Below, one piece after another: positions 40,251-52,689 of a DNA stretch of 64,000 nucleotides. The notes under the pieces were generated by a model. That model ran no database searches and was not told the origin of the DNA. It saw only the letters and a program-made list of their open reading frames with translations. This DNA is from Diphasiastrum complanatum. Lineage: Eukaryota > Streptophyta > Lycopodiopsida > Lycopodiales > Lycopodiaceae. The stretch is taken from NCBI GenBank assembly GCA_029204225.1, contig CM055095.1:49670841-49734840 (forward strand), in the 5' to 3' direction. Both the position numbers and the translations under genes were made by a program. How positions within the stretch are numbered: the first letter of the stretch is position 1; each line of letters begins with the position of its first letter.

Positions 40251-41750
40251 CAACATAATGGAATGAGTGTGAGCCTATGATGAGCAGACAATCTCATTTC
40301 ACATCACGTTGCATCTCATCCTTGCTGACCAGCTAGAAAATCCTTCTTGTACTACAGTTGAGACCTTCTCCTTTTGGCCTAAATGTTTTTCTAGATATGT
40401 GACCACATCTACTGCACATTTCAAGGGCCAACCATCTGGTTTCAACTCCTTGTGAGTGAGCGTTCTCTTGATGACTGCCCCCACTCTGTCGTGCTTGCCT
40501 TTCCATAGCCCGAGGGCAAAAATTATGCATCATTTGCAAACCTCTCAAGTGATAATATCTGGCCAAAAAGCAAATAGATTTAGATTTTTTATTTTTTTGT
40601 AGGCTGCAATAAACAGTGTTCGCAAATAGTACCTGTAGTTCCAGATTTGTTGTCTTGTCTAGTACCAATTTGGTACTATATTCGAGTGTCCCGTATAGAC
40701 CCAATTTGGTACTATATTTTTGAGGGAAATAGTACCAAAATTGGTACTCCAGAATAGTGTGTATTTGGTACTACAAGATGGACTATGTAGTTAAAGTCTT
40801 ATAGTTTAGTACCAATTTTGGTATTATCTGAAGTAACAAACCGAAAAACTCTAGAGTAATAATAATAGATAGTGGGAACCCCCAACAAATATACTTGGCC
40901 ACAAAGAAGAACTGCCTTTGAGCTTTGAATTGGGACGCCGCACCATTTGACGACATCCAATGACACCTCAGATTCTACCCTTCTCTTTCAACCAATTGTC
41001 ATGCAATAGTAGATAGTGCTTTGTAAGAATAGGGTGTCATGCAGCTTATCCTTTGATATGTAAAAATGAAGAGTCTTTTCAGTTGCACCTGTAGAGTTTC
41101 AAACATACGCTATGTGCACAAGTATTGTGATCTGATTAGACCACCAATGTATGGACTGTATCTCGTTCTGCATCTTGAACAAACAATTCTTCGACATAAA
41201 GTCAATGATCGAAACAACAACATCCGAAGGAAATGTTAGCAAGTAGTTTTTAAATTGTTGTGACTGTCACCGAAATAAAAAGTTATGTTTGATAAAGTTT
41301 TTCAGATGTGCTGAAAACAAGTCAACAAAAGCAATGCTCCACATTTTTCGCACTACCAAATCCTTTCTCTTCTTGTTAGAACCACCCTCATCATCAAACC
41401 CTGTCGCAATGTCTGTAAAGATCTTCACAGACAACTCCCTACTGTCCATTGATGTCTCATCGGGACATAATGGCAATCTGCAAATGCACATTTATTGTAG
41501 TCCCCGAACAAGCATTTTTTTGCATGGTACTCTAAATTAGAAAGATTTGCACATAAAATCGATTCCCACATATTGTTGATGCTGGGACAAATAGATTGGT
41601 TTTCCTTGTAAATATCTGATTCCTGAATTTTGCAACAGATGGAACATGCGCAGGCATGATCCTTTCCATGACGACCAAACATGTTCTGTCTCATATGATT
41701 AGACACGTTCTTAAAATATATCGAATTAATATGGTACACACAACAACAGG
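40250..41750 (-). pseudogene. DDE-like transposase-derived gene, degraded
   Basis: On minus, first comes a Cys/His-rich block (CACSICCKIQESDIYKE, then AKKCLFGDYNKC). Next is NFIKHNFLFRWQSQQ-like sequence, then FPSDVVVSIIDF and FKMQNEIQSIHWWSNQITIL. Near 41,060 comes YISKDKLHDTLFL. Last is SGYGKARHDRVGAVIKRTLT (about 40,490), with CAVDVVTYLEKHLGQ. These blocks in this order recall a family of uncharacterised plant and animal proteins with acidic residues at D...D...GHGKxxHDGxGAVxKR, which I take to be transposase-derived. I cannot give a superfamily name. Stops, frameshifts and an insert (40,626-40,830) break it. Confidence 0.55.
40626..40830. repeat. Palindrome-rich insert (AGTACCAAWTTGGTACT), MITE-like
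   Basis: The words TAGTACCAATTTGGTACTA (40,660), AATTTGGTACTATA (40,702), ATAGTACCAAAATTGGTACT (40,729), ATTTGGTACTAC (40,762) and TTAGTACCAATTTTGGTA (40,806) recur in both orientations within 200 bp. The segment interrupts the transposase-like frame between its middle and GYGKARHD parts. It looks like a small non-autonomous element or a self-complementary array. Exact ends are uncertain. Confidence 0.55.
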
Positions 41751-41759
41751 TGTACCACT

Positions 41760-42366
<607 letters not shown>

Positions 42367-42800
42367 GGACTCCATGTTACTATAAAAAAAATTCCGTTAT
42401 AAGCTCTTTTATCGACTCCGCCAAGTGCATCAGCAAAAACCACTTTTGTAAGTTTAATAAACCTGTGAGAACTATATGCTAATTAATTTTTTTGGGGTTT
42501 AGATCTTATATACCTAACTTGCACCTAAAGCTCCATAATGCAATGGTAAGATTCATTAGATTTTAGGGGTCTTAATCTAATGGTGAGCACTCACTTTACC
42601 TTGTGCTTTTTTGAGTAAAAAAAAAAGTATATAAGGATGGAGGGCTAGCAACCTTCGTCCACCTTCTTTCTCTCTTCCTCATTCATCATGAGCTACATGA
42701 CTCTTGCCTTCTTGAAGAGGCGTTGGTTTGCAACAAAGAGTGGATAACCAAGGCCATGCTTGAGTGCTAAAGTGCACTCCTTTCCAATGGATTTCGATGC

Positions 42801-43058
42801 TCATTTCATACACTTGGTAAGCATCCAATTGGTTGCTGGCCAGCGATCTAATTCTCTTTTAATGAATGATAACTTTGCCATGATGAAATCATTGCTTCTT
42901 TGGTTGATATAAGCAAGGATTAAACCTATTGCTTGTTGTCTCTGATATGGAATAGGTGGCAATAACAACTGTTCATTGTCTTGCAAGCATTTTATGTATG
43001 ATTTAGCATCATACTTTGTGCTTTTACTAGTGCTACCAGATAAAATGGATTTGTGCAT
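42801..43058 (-). other. Unrecognised open frame, 85 residues
   Basis: The minus frame has a non-repetitive, plausible protein composition (SYIKCLQDNEQLLLPPIPYQ, then RQQAIGLILAYINQRSNDF) and is free of stops. I could not place it in a family. It could be an exon of a host gene or a transposon accessory gene. No splice sites could be argued convincingly. Confidence 0.25.
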
Positions 43059-43262
43059 GTTTATGCTTGATTTTCCACAACATATTGGTTATTGTTTGCA
43101 TGATTATCACACACTATATTGTAGACTGACCAGCAAAAGATCGTTGTCCTCTTGTATCAAACCAAATAAAATCAACTCTTGTGTAGTAGGGCATTGCCAA
43201 CGAAGTCTTTTAGAAAAGGTATGAACTCTTACTAACCTCTTTATTCGGCATTGTTTGCTTAC

Positions 43263-43484
43263 GATAAAGCAAAATGTAGGTATGGCAAAGAACGTACAAT
43301 TATTGCTTAATATCGGTTTCTTAGTGACTAAGAAACACGTTGCTCTTGAAAAATAAACACTCCACATGTATTAATAAAGCAAAACGCAGGTATGGCAAAG
43401 AAAATACAATTATTGCTTAATACTGGCTTCTTAGTGACTAAGAAATATGTTGCTCTTGAAGGATAAACACTCCACATATATTAT
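43263..43484. repeat. Tandem duplication, 110-bp unit, two copies
   Basis: TATGGCAAAGAA at 43,281 recurs at 43,391. The following AATTATTGCTTAATA, CTTAGTGACTAAGAAA and AAACACTCCACATRTATTA words repeat with the same spacing. The copies differ at scattered positions. Each holds a small inverted repeat (CTTAGTGACTAAG). Confidence 0.85.
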
Positions 43485-43865
43485 GGCTTGCCTCAAAACA
43501 TTGTATTTTCAAAAAGATGTATGATGATAACTTGAAACTCATGGCTCGATAATCATAATGATATTAGGACTTGTGCCGAAACTAAGTGGAAGTAACGATC
43601 ATGTTGACCTCTCAACATGAATCTTCTACACATATTCAAGTATGACTCCAAAAGAAACTTCATTTACTTTGATAGGATTGTATGTATGATGTGTCATAAA
43701 TGGTGAACTCCTGCAACTTTGTTGCAGCACGAACAAGACACGAAGGTCGAACGAGAACAATTTGCGACAATCAACATATCTTTGACTCAAAGCATGAACG
43801 ATTCGCGAATCAATCGCAAATCATAAACACACCTCCAGGACCACAAAGCGCAAAATGGACGCAAA

Positions 43866-44552
43866 ATGCACTGCAAGAAGAAAGGGCATTCTGCATACGA
43901 CTGCAGATTCAACCCAAAAAGGAAAAACAAAGCTGAAAAGGCAAATGTTGCAGAGTCATCAAAGGATGCTGAAAGAGGTGACGAAGCTTTCATGATACTC
44001 GACGAAGCTTTGACAAGCTACTCTGAACATGACTACGATGTAGTCATCGATTCAGGAACAATATCTCACATAACCTACAACAAGAAGATCTTGATCAACT
44101 TTCGCGAACTCGAAAACGACAGAGCAGTGATTCTAGGCGATGGAAGCAGACACGATGTCACAGGCATCGACTCTCTACAGCTATGAACACTGTCAGGCCA
44201 AGCAGAGCTGCCAGGAGCACTCTATGTGCCCTCAGTCAGAAAGGATCTGCTATCTGTCTCCAAGATGGCAGATCTAGGCATTCGAGTTTTGTTCGACGAC
44301 AACACTTGCCGTATGATCGAGAAGATGACAAACAAGTTGCTGACGGTCGGATGCAGAGAAGGAAATCTCTACCAGGCCAAAATAATTAGCAACTCTGAAA
44401 GCATATTAAATGCTTCAGAAAACGAAGATCAGCTTTGGCATAGAAGAATGCATCATTTGAACATGCGGAGCCTGTATGACATGAGCAGAAAGAACATTGT
44501 CATAAGTCTCAAGATTTCAAGGCCAGAGGCTGAGTTTTGTGAAGCTTGTTAG
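43866..44552 (+). pseudogene. Copia-9 knuckle, protease and gag-pre-integrase
   Basis: The frame 43,866-44,186 has KMHCKKKGHSAYDCRFNPK, a knuckle whose first Cys is Arg. The protease motif is VVIDSGTISHITY (DSGT instead of DSGA). After a frame change, 44,226-44,552 gives MPSVRKDLLSVSKMADLG, QLWHRRMHHLNMRSLYDMS and AEFCEAC with a stop. The motifs follow copia order. Confidence 0.85.
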
Positions 44553-44599
44553 AAAGACAAGCAACATCGGAATCCATTCACACACGAGGGAAGAAGATC

Positions 44600-45454
44600 C
44601 AAAGAAGTTCTTGAGCTCATCCATCTGATGTGTGTGGACCGATGAAAATAGATTCGCTCTCAGGTTTGAGATATTTTCTAATGTTCATAGGTGATTATAG
44701 CTGAATGACCACGATCTACTACTTGAAGAAGAAATCCGATGTATTTGATTCTTTCAAGAAGTTCGTGGCATTCGCAGAGCAACACACCTCGAAAAAGATA
44801 CAGATCCTTAGATTTGACAATGGAGGTGAATACAAAAGTACAGAATTCTCAAGATTCTGTGAAGAACACGGGATCAAACACCAGTTCACTCCTGCATACA
44901 CACTAGAATACAATGGTGTGGCAGAAAGAAAAAACAAAACGCTAGTCGAAGGAGCCAGATGCATGATGGAACATGCTCAATTGCCAGGTCAATTCTGGGC
45001 CGAGGCAATAGCTATAGTTGTACACCTGCAGAACAGATCTACAACAATAGTGCTGGAGAACAAAACACCATACGAAATGTGGACAGGCAGAAAGCCTGAT
45101 CTGTCATATGTACGAGTGTTTGGATGTGCAGCATACAAGCACATTCCAAAGGAAAAGAGAAGCAAGCTCGATAACAAATCTGAACAAACAATCATGGTCG
45201 GCTACTCGAATGGAACACATGTGTACAGACTCTACGATCCAACCACGAAGAAGGTTGTTTCGAGCAGAGATGTGAAGTTCGATGAATCCACATTCCCTGG
45301 ACTGAAAGACGAAAGAGGCCATGAGATCTTCACACTGCTGCCTATTCAAGAGGGAAATTGGGGATGTTCATCAAATCAGAATGCAGAGCCCCAGATTCTA
45401 GAGCAGCAGGAAGCAGAGGATCGACCCCACGAACAAGAAATGTTTGAGCAATGA
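44600..45454 (+). pseudogene. Copia-9 integrase
   Basis: The first Asp lies in a separate frame (SDVCGPMKI near 44,625). The main frame from 44,705 has ILRFDNGGEYKSTEF (second Asp), EYNGVAERKNKTLVEGAR (Glu), GQFWAEAIAIVVHLQNRS, VRVFGCAAYKHIPKEKR and RLYDPTTKKVVSSRDVKFDE. All three catalytic residues remain, but stops at about 44,643 and 44,702 split the protein. Confidence 0.88.
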
Positions 45455-45459
45455 CGAAA

Positions 45460-46530
45460 CGAACCTCGAAGGTCAACAAGACAAAGAAGAGCTCTAGACC
45501 GCTATTCTGACAATCTTCAATGAAGTGAAGACACGCAGTTCGAGTACCGCAGCTTCACAGAAGAGCCAGCAACATACCAAGAAGCTATCCAGAGTCCAGA
45601 GGGAGAATTCTGGAAGTAGGCAATGTTAGAGGAGATCGAGTCGATGAGGCAAAACGAGGCATGGACATTAGAGCCACTGCCAAAAAATAGAAAAATACTC
45701 GACTGCAAGTGGGTGTACAAGAAAAAGCTAAAATTAGATGGCACTATTGGCCGCTACAAGGCAAGGCTTGTCGCAAAGGGCTACACGCAGAGATATGGTG
45801 TCGACTATTTCGACACATATTTGCCCATGGTGAAGATGACAAGCATAAGTCTACTCCTTGCATACGCCACACAGTACAATTTGGAAATTCACCAGATTGA
45901 CGTGAAAACAACCTTTCTCCACGAAGATCTAGAGGAGAAAATCTTCATGAAGCAACCTGAAGGCTATGAAGACCCCGACAATAGACAATATGTCTGTCGA
46001 TTGCAGAGATGCATCTATGGTCTAAAACAAGCATCACGGGCCTGGTACAAAAAGCTTGATGGTCTTCTGAAGTCTCTAGACTTCAACCCTACTCAACTAG
46101 ATTGTAATGTCTACATCAAAAGAGTAGGAAAGGATTTTGTGATACTGACCATTTTCGTGGATGATTCACTGATGATAAGAAACTCCTTGATGCTGATTAA
46201 AGACACGAAGAGTCAGATTAATGAAAGCTACGAAATCACAGATCTTGGAGAAGCAACAAAATGCCTAGGGCTGGAGATCAGAAGAGATTGAACAAATGAT
46301 GAAATGCACTTGAGTCAGTCAGAATATGCCAGAAAAGTGCTGAAGTAGTACCACATGATGGACTGCAAAGAGAAAGCCACACCAACGAAACATGATTGCC
46401 CAAAAATAGAAGAGGAAAAATAGAAGATGGCAGATATACCCTACTAGAACTTAATCGGGAGTCTGATGTACTTGACAATCTATACCAGAAAGGATCTGTC
46501 TCTTGATTGCTAGAATAAAATATGTTCCGT
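45460..46530 (+). pseudogene. Copia-9 reverse transcriptase
   Basis: The frame 45,623-46,291 reads ILDCKWVYKKKLKLDGT, KARLVAKGYTQRYGVDYFDT, HQIDVKTTFLHEDLEEKIFM, CIYGLKQASRAWYKKLDG and ILTIFVDDSLMIRNS. The catalytic box is FVDD, intact. The usual HGDLEE is HEDLEE. Beyond 46,291 the RT tail continues through stops (LSQSEYARKVLK, NLIGSLMYLTIYTRKDLSLDC) and then ends abruptly. Confidence 0.88.
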
Positions 46531-46839
46531 GATGCGTAGTTGAGTGTCTGGGATCCCGTAAGAGCTTCCGCACGGAAAGAAAATTCAAAGACGAAAAATC
46601 GTTTTCGAATCAGAAGAGAGGACGAACACGAAACAAGAAAAAGCTTCTGCGACATGATGATATGGAATAATAAAATCCTTGATATTCCATAATTGCTTAA
46701 GATTATGTAAAATGCTAGATGTGTACTCTATGACATTTCGGCTTTATGTAACTAATAAAGTACAAGAAAAAATGATGCGAAAAAAGAGATCGTCCAAAAT
46801 TAATAACATATCCCCTACCTACATAAGTGGTAATAACCC

Positions 46840-48910
46840 TTGCTCATAAATGTATTTATAGTGGAACTGGAAAGTATGGCTCAGTACCTACCACACTTGT
46901 ACAAGTCTATGGTACTAGTCTTTATGGTCAGTATGGTACAAAAGTATCTTGATATCTATGAGAATGTACACACTTTCACTTGTTGCATCCAAGCATTTGT
47001 ACATAGGGTCCATCATGTACCAATTAACTTCACCAGTATTGATGGGTGCAGAATGGCATGGATATGCCTTGTCACCAACCTCTATGACCAAACTACACCT
47101 TTTCTACGTGTTGTGAATGATTAAGGTTTCATTAGTGTAAAGCTATGTAAATATTATTTAACTATAGGATTACTTGCCTTATATTGATCAACATGGCGGA
47201 TGCCCTGATACGGTGATATTAGGGAAAGACTCACGATTTGATAGAATGCTTGGTAGGGAGGATTGGACTAATGAATGTTATCTTTATTGATTTGGACATG
47301 GATGGCAACTGATGCTCAACTATGACACATGTCTTCCTCACTGAACTAACTGGTGCAATTGTGTTTTGTGCGATGGTGGTAGGTAACAGCTAACTATCCT
47401 TAAACTTGCTTCACTTTATGGTGCTTTGTATTATGATTTTTTTTTCAGTGTCATTTTAAATTGTTATGCTATAAGACGAAAGGATTCAAAGGATTTGGTC
47501 TTGACTTGTTTAAGAGGGACTATGTGAAATCTATGTTACTCTCTCTCTGCATCTTTGTGATGTAAATCTGACTACCTTTTGATCGGGGTAGTACCAAATC
47601 TTTGCCTTTATTCCAATTTTATGGCTAACTTAGGTCTGTTGTTATGATGCAGTCCTCAGGATGGTTTTTTGACATGATTACGCTCGATTATGGTGAACTC
47701 CTTACTGCACCTAAGACCCTTTTATTCAAATTATTTTCTATTGCATGAAGAAAACCACTGAAATCCACAATTTTATTACTACTACTGATAGAGCCACTTG
47801 TGATGCTACTGGTCTTGATGATAGAATTCTTTGTCTTATTGATCTTATGAGGGGATTGGGTTAAAGTTTATATGGATTTTATTGATAAATGTGATTCTCT
47901 GAGTATTGTTGAAAGTATTTTTATCAATCTCCCTGTCTATGCTGAAAAATTTGAAGATGAGAAAAAATTCTACTATTCACACATACGTAAAGTCTTCAAT
48001 TGTTTGGAAAAATAAAAATAGTATCACCTCTAAGATTCCTTCCCTTGCTATTGATCCACCACTTTCTCCTCATCCCTTAGTATTTGTTGATGATTTGGAT
48101 GAAGAAAGTGCTATCCAACTTGAAATGTTTTCCCAAGAAATCTGTGATATTGACAGTAAATATTCCTTTGAGTTCTGCCAAGCCAAGAGCTATCAAGTCC
48201 CTCTGGTTCCTAGCCGCACCATTGAATTCAAAGCTTCTAAGACAGCCTTCAAACTCTGGAGTTTTCCTCTGGAATACACTTGCCCATATTACTGATGCCG
48301 AGATTTAGACTTGCAAACTTGCTGCCTTGCATAAAAATTCTTTTTTTGATACACCTATTGCTTTTGACTCTGTTTGAACCTTCCAAATGCCCTTTTGAGC
48401 AAACCTGGGCTAGGACTAAAGGCCATTTTGAAACTAGATTTGATAGGATGAACTTGCATCAAGCCCGTATCTAGAATTGGAAAAGACCTTTTTTCAAATG
48501 TCATTGTGGTGATAAATGCAAGAACAATTCCTCTATTATCTAGTTTGACCACGTTGTATGGTTTATGATGAACAACCTTGGTAAGTTCTTCCTTGGCGCT
48601 TCCTTACAAAATCATAATCAATGCCTTTTTCCTTTGGTTACTCAAACTAGCAAGAGATGTTGTGAAAGCCCATATTACCTTCCTCTACATTAGGCAGTAT
48701 ATGATTGATGCCTTTATAGAGCTATCACTTGATCCATCATGTAAACTCCTTTCAAATTTGGTGGTGCCAAAAATATACGGGAGATTGAAAGACTACCCAA
48801 AAAACTAGGTTTTTCAACTCTTCAAGACAAATACTTTTTGAATTCCAACAAGAGGACTAGAGCTTATAACCTCAACAATCCAATCTCTGAAGAAACAAAA
48901 TGTTTATGTT
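46840..48910 (+). other. No named gene; stop-interrupted coding-like stretch at 47.9-48.9 kb
   Basis: From 46,840 to 47,900 nothing is recognisable. From 47,906 to 48,295 a 129-residue frame (PSLAIDPPLSPHPLVFVDDL, CDIDSKYSFEFCQAKSYQVP) looks like real coding sequence. It continues past a stop in another frame (LAHITDAEI, CKLAALHKNSFFDTPIAFDS). I do not know the family. It may be a decayed DNA-transposon gene, given the surroundings. Confidence 0.35.
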
Positions 48911-48920
48911 ACCACAACTC

Positions 48921-49770
48921 TGTTAGCTTTCAACTCCGAATTGCCGAAAAGACATGAACGTGAAATATTCACGAAATGACACGAAAAAAGAGAAGGTCAA
49001 ACAACTCGAAGCGACACAAAAATCTTCGTGACACTTTCGACCCTTCACGCTCCAAAAGATAAGAAGATCAAACAAGTACCATAAAGCACAAATCCCTGAT
49101 ATGATATGATGACGTCAGTGGAAGAGCATTAGGACATGCCTAACCCACCGCTCTTGTAATCCATGATTAGTTATAGATTGTTTAATCTATCTAATCAGAT
49201 ATCTACTCTGAATATATGCAATGCTAGATGCATAAAACAATAGTAGATAGACAATATACAGAAAAGAAGTCCGCTTGTGAGCGAGACAATTTTGTAAGCA
49301 TGATCTATAGAGATCCAAGAAGTCCGCTAGTAAGCGAGACGCTATTCGTGAGAGAAAACCGCTTCTCTCACACCAATGAGCTGTGTGGGTCTGTCACATA
49401 GTGCTTGAAACAAAGAGGATCACTAAATGATGTTGTAGCTGTTATGCACATATTATTCTAAATCTTGTTTGATTTCGATTGAATTACTGTCTGCTATTGC
49501 TCGTGTATCTCATTCACTTGTTTTATCTATTCCGCACATTGGTTCAATCATGTTGAATGTTGAATTAATTTATAACGTAGGTCAGCAGTGTTTGTCTACT
49601 TTCTGGAGGATTGTAGGAAGGATATAGCCGGCAATGACCAACAATCATGTCCGAAATCCATCCAAATTGATTTCTTTGCGATTAATGTTTTTGCTTCAAT
49701 GGAATTAGACCTCTATTGCTATCAGTAGTAGTCAAAGTCCTGAATTTCCTGAATCCAATTTTTTGCATCA
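48921..49770 (+). repeat. Copia-10 5' LTR (about 850 bp) and primer site
   Basis: It starts TGTTAGCTTTCAACTCCG and ends TTTTTGCATCA, one base before TGGTATCATAGCC (49,772). Words such as GTCCGCTAGTAAGCGAGAC repeat twice (about 49,269 and 49,321, with variants). Similar words occur in the LTR at 6.0-6.8 kb and in the minus-strand LTR at 52.03-52.6 kb, so these form one LTR family. Confidence 0.75.
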
Positions 49771-49878
49771 GTGGTATCATAGCCAGTCATAGTCTGACAT
49801 AGCCACAAAGCTATCAGATCCAGGAGGCTAAGCATTCAAGACAAAGAACCACTAACAAGTGAGAACACAATTCATAAC

Positions 49879-50025
49879 AATGGCTTCAATAAGCAGTATA
49901 CAATCAAAGATCTATACAATCCTCGACTCATCAGGATCTAACTTTCTAGTATGGAAGGTTTAGACCTCGCTTATACTAAAGGGAAAAGGATTATCCCCCT
50001 GGGTAGATGGCACCGATTGGATTGA
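49879..50025 (+). pseudogene. Copia-10 gag N-terminus
   Basis: The frame begins MASISSIQSKIYTILDSSGS and, after an internal stop, reads TSLILKGKGLSPWVDGTD. It is homologous to the copia-2 gag N-terminus at 4,334 (minus). Homology ends at about 50,025, so the element is truncated shortly after its start. Confidence 0.85.
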
Positions 50026-50029
50026 TTGT

Positions 50030-52020
50030 ATCTGAGTCTTTGTCTTTTTTCTTTGATAAAAGAGAAAAAAGGAAGTGTGTGATATCTATCAAGAAATAAG
50101 ATAAGTATATGGTTTCAACTATTAAGACATTTCAATTCACAAAAACTATATAAATATTATAGGTTTCTATGGGAAACTTATTCATAATATAGAAAAGTGA
50201 TATACCATATTTAATTAAAAATTGATGAGCACCTAAGGCACTAGCAAAAAATAATTTTGTGGTCATATCCATCAATCTTGTTTCTTACTTGAAAATATCA
50301 TGAAATTAATAATATTGGAAATTTGAATGAGAAAATTATTATGTAGGTACCTTACAAGTTTATCATGTAAAGTGCCAAAAGAATCTTGAAACAACACTTC
50401 TTTTCATTTGAAGATAAATTATTTTCCTATAGTCCCTAGACATAGAAGAATAGAATCACTTAAATAATGGAAATAACATATATGATCTCAATTATGGCGC
50501 ACTAGTATCAAGCTCTTAATACTTTAAGCTAAAGAGATCTTGCTCACATATGTGGATAAAGTTTGCATTTCCAAGGGTATTAAAGTGAGAATGAGGTGGA
50601 ATTCTAGTTGCTTCACTTAACTATGAATCTACTTGCCTAGCTTTTATTTTGTTTTCCCCCCTCATGATATAAAACTACTCATTGATATTCAATATTAGCT
50701 CCTTTCAGGTTAAATTGTCCCTTTATTGAGTGTTATGTATATGTATCGACATGACATATACAAGGTTGGCACATGGTATCTAACCCATCAAATCAACAGC
50801 TCTTTAGTATTCAAGGCTAAAAGTAGAAGATGCCATAGAAATTGACATGTACTTGCAAGTGTAGGGACATTGAATAGAAGAAAGATAAGGTTATGGTATG
50901 CCTAGTTAGTGTTTTGTTTGTATAGCTAATTGTAATTGTGATTTTTTCTAACAAGAAGAGAATACAATTCATGTCCTACAATAAAAAGAGTTAGGCAATT
51001 CTCAACAGCCATGAAAATTGTTCCACCAATTTCTCAAGATCTTACAACAAAATAGAATAGTAATAGAGATTAGCATAACATTCAAGTTGCTTTTGGAGCA
51101 ATAATGCATAGATCCAAGGCTAATGACCTACAGAATTAACAATGGTTGTCACAAGACAAATACTACCAAACTAAAAAATTGCAAGAAGCAACAATCTAAC
51201 TTGCTTTGAGAATAAATAACACATAGACCATGAGACATACCCATTGGCGTAAACAACAATAACATTGTGGATTCTGCTCTAGGGATCACAACTGATTATG
51301 TAGTTGGTATGACTCAAAATCTACACGTTTTTTTATCCATAGCCGAGATAGCTCAAGATCGATAAAACATACATATGAGGCCCATGGAAAGCAAAAAGCT
51401 ATCCATTGTGCAAGTTAGATATGCTACTCAGAATAAAGAGCCTTTTGTATTGATCCATGCTCTAATCATGGAGACATTACATGTATGGTTAAAAGTTCAT
51501 GGTGAACATGGATCATCAACCTTTGAAATACTTTTGTAATCAAATGATCGGAGAGTCTATGTTTCTTGTGAAGGGTGTGGATTTCAATCCCACCTTCTTT
51601 CAAGTAGCCAATAAGAAGCAAGGAGCAAGGGCCACCCCAAAGATAAAAAGGCACCTGTTGTACACCATTTTACATGCTTATTTGAGAGGACAAGACTCTA
51701 CTATTTTGAGAGCTCAAGCATCCTTATGTGATATTCTTGCATGCTCTTGCTCTTTCATTATGTTTGTTATTTGATTTCCATTTGCTATTGTTCTTGCTAT
51801 GTAATAGTTAAAGGTTTCTCCATTAGCATGCTAGGATGAGCACATGAGCTACCTCCCTCTAACTCTCTCTCTATTTTCTCTTTCACCTTCAATCTTGATG
51901 TGTTAGTGTTAGTGAAAGTAGAGTTGGAAGTGGGATAGTGTTAAAACAGAGTTAGGAAGCATCCAAACTAGCTACTAAGTATAGCTAGCAATATATCCTT
52001 GTGTTCTAACCGTTTTGACA
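50030..52020. other. No recognisable gene, AT-rich
   Basis: I found no retroelement domain, LTR edge or repeat. Short frames such as 51,499-51,774 lack any supporting feature. Confidence 0.4.
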
Positions 52021-52025
52021 GGTGT

Positions 52026-52610
52026 TGTTGGAATATAACAAAACAAAATAGGTTTGGATAGAACTTGGTTCTAACTGACGGCTATTGCCTTCTAATTCAG
52101 ACCTACAATCTTCTAGAGTGTAGACAGATACTGTTGACCTATGTTATAATTCGTTTAAGCATTTAACAAGATGACCCCGGTGTGCAAAATAAAGAATAAA
52201 CAACAGATTATGAACATACAACAAACAGACATCAAAGCATTCGAGATCATTGCAACTACTATATTATCAATGATCATCTTTCTTAAGAGCGCTATTGTGA
52301 TAAACCCACACAACAACACGTTGGTGTGAGAGATACTATGTTTCTCATGAACTATATCAGATCGTCTCGCTTACCACCGGATTTCTTGGACATCGGCTAG
52401 TTCTTCTATGCCTAGCTCACATTGGTATCCAACTAATTTTTTTTGATGTTCCAACCGATTCTCTCAATTTCAATCTACTTATATGGATGGAGAGAGAAAG
52501 GGTTTACTATAATCTGAGATTACAAGAGCAGTTGATTAAGCACGTTCCAACGGTATCTAGATTGTCTTCAGGATCATTCGTAGAGGGGGGGGGGGGGGGT
52601 GTTGTCCTTG
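52026..52610 (-). repeat. Diverged copia-2/-10 family LTR (lone copy)
   Basis: Read on minus it contains GGTGGTAAGCGAGACGATCT, a TCTCACACCAACGTGTTG block, GTCAACAGTATCTGTCTAC and ends TTCCAACA. These are the landmarks, in the same order, of the LTRs at 48.9-49.8 and 6.0-6.8 kb. No primer site or coding part adjoins it. A run of 15 G (52,585-52,599) lies near its right end. Confidence 0.6.
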
Positions 52611-52689
52611 TACTTTGCTGCTGATTTTCTTTGTATTTTGTGGCATGAAGATCCGCCATCTTTTAGTCTTTGTGTATTCTTCGGCCTAT

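Larger units (their letters stand above)
43700..46830 (+). mobile_element. Copia-9: defective copia element with LTR-like 3' end
   Basis: The plus-strand order is knuckle, protease, gag-pre-integrase, integrase, RT, then directly an LTR-like U3 (from about 46,530). No 5' LTR is evident, and gag upstream of the knuckle is missing. RNase H is absent: the frame breaks at SLDC, and the next bases resemble the U3 of the LTR at 48.9 kb (AAGACGAAAAATCG, ATGCTAGATG). It is more GC-balanced than copia-7 and -12. Confidence 0.82.

Noticed and set aside
43263-43484. CRISPR-like direct repeats
   Set aside because: Only two 110-bp units without short spacers, in plant DNA. It is a simple tandem duplication.
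51466-51774. 62- and 91-residue frames on opposite strands
   Set aside because: They are short, overlap each other in antisense and contain no recognisable motif or splice context.
52585-52599. G15 run as a G-quadruplex regulator
   Set aside because: A single homopolymer without spaced G-tracts. It may be a sequencing or assembly artefact, and no gene nearby depends on it.
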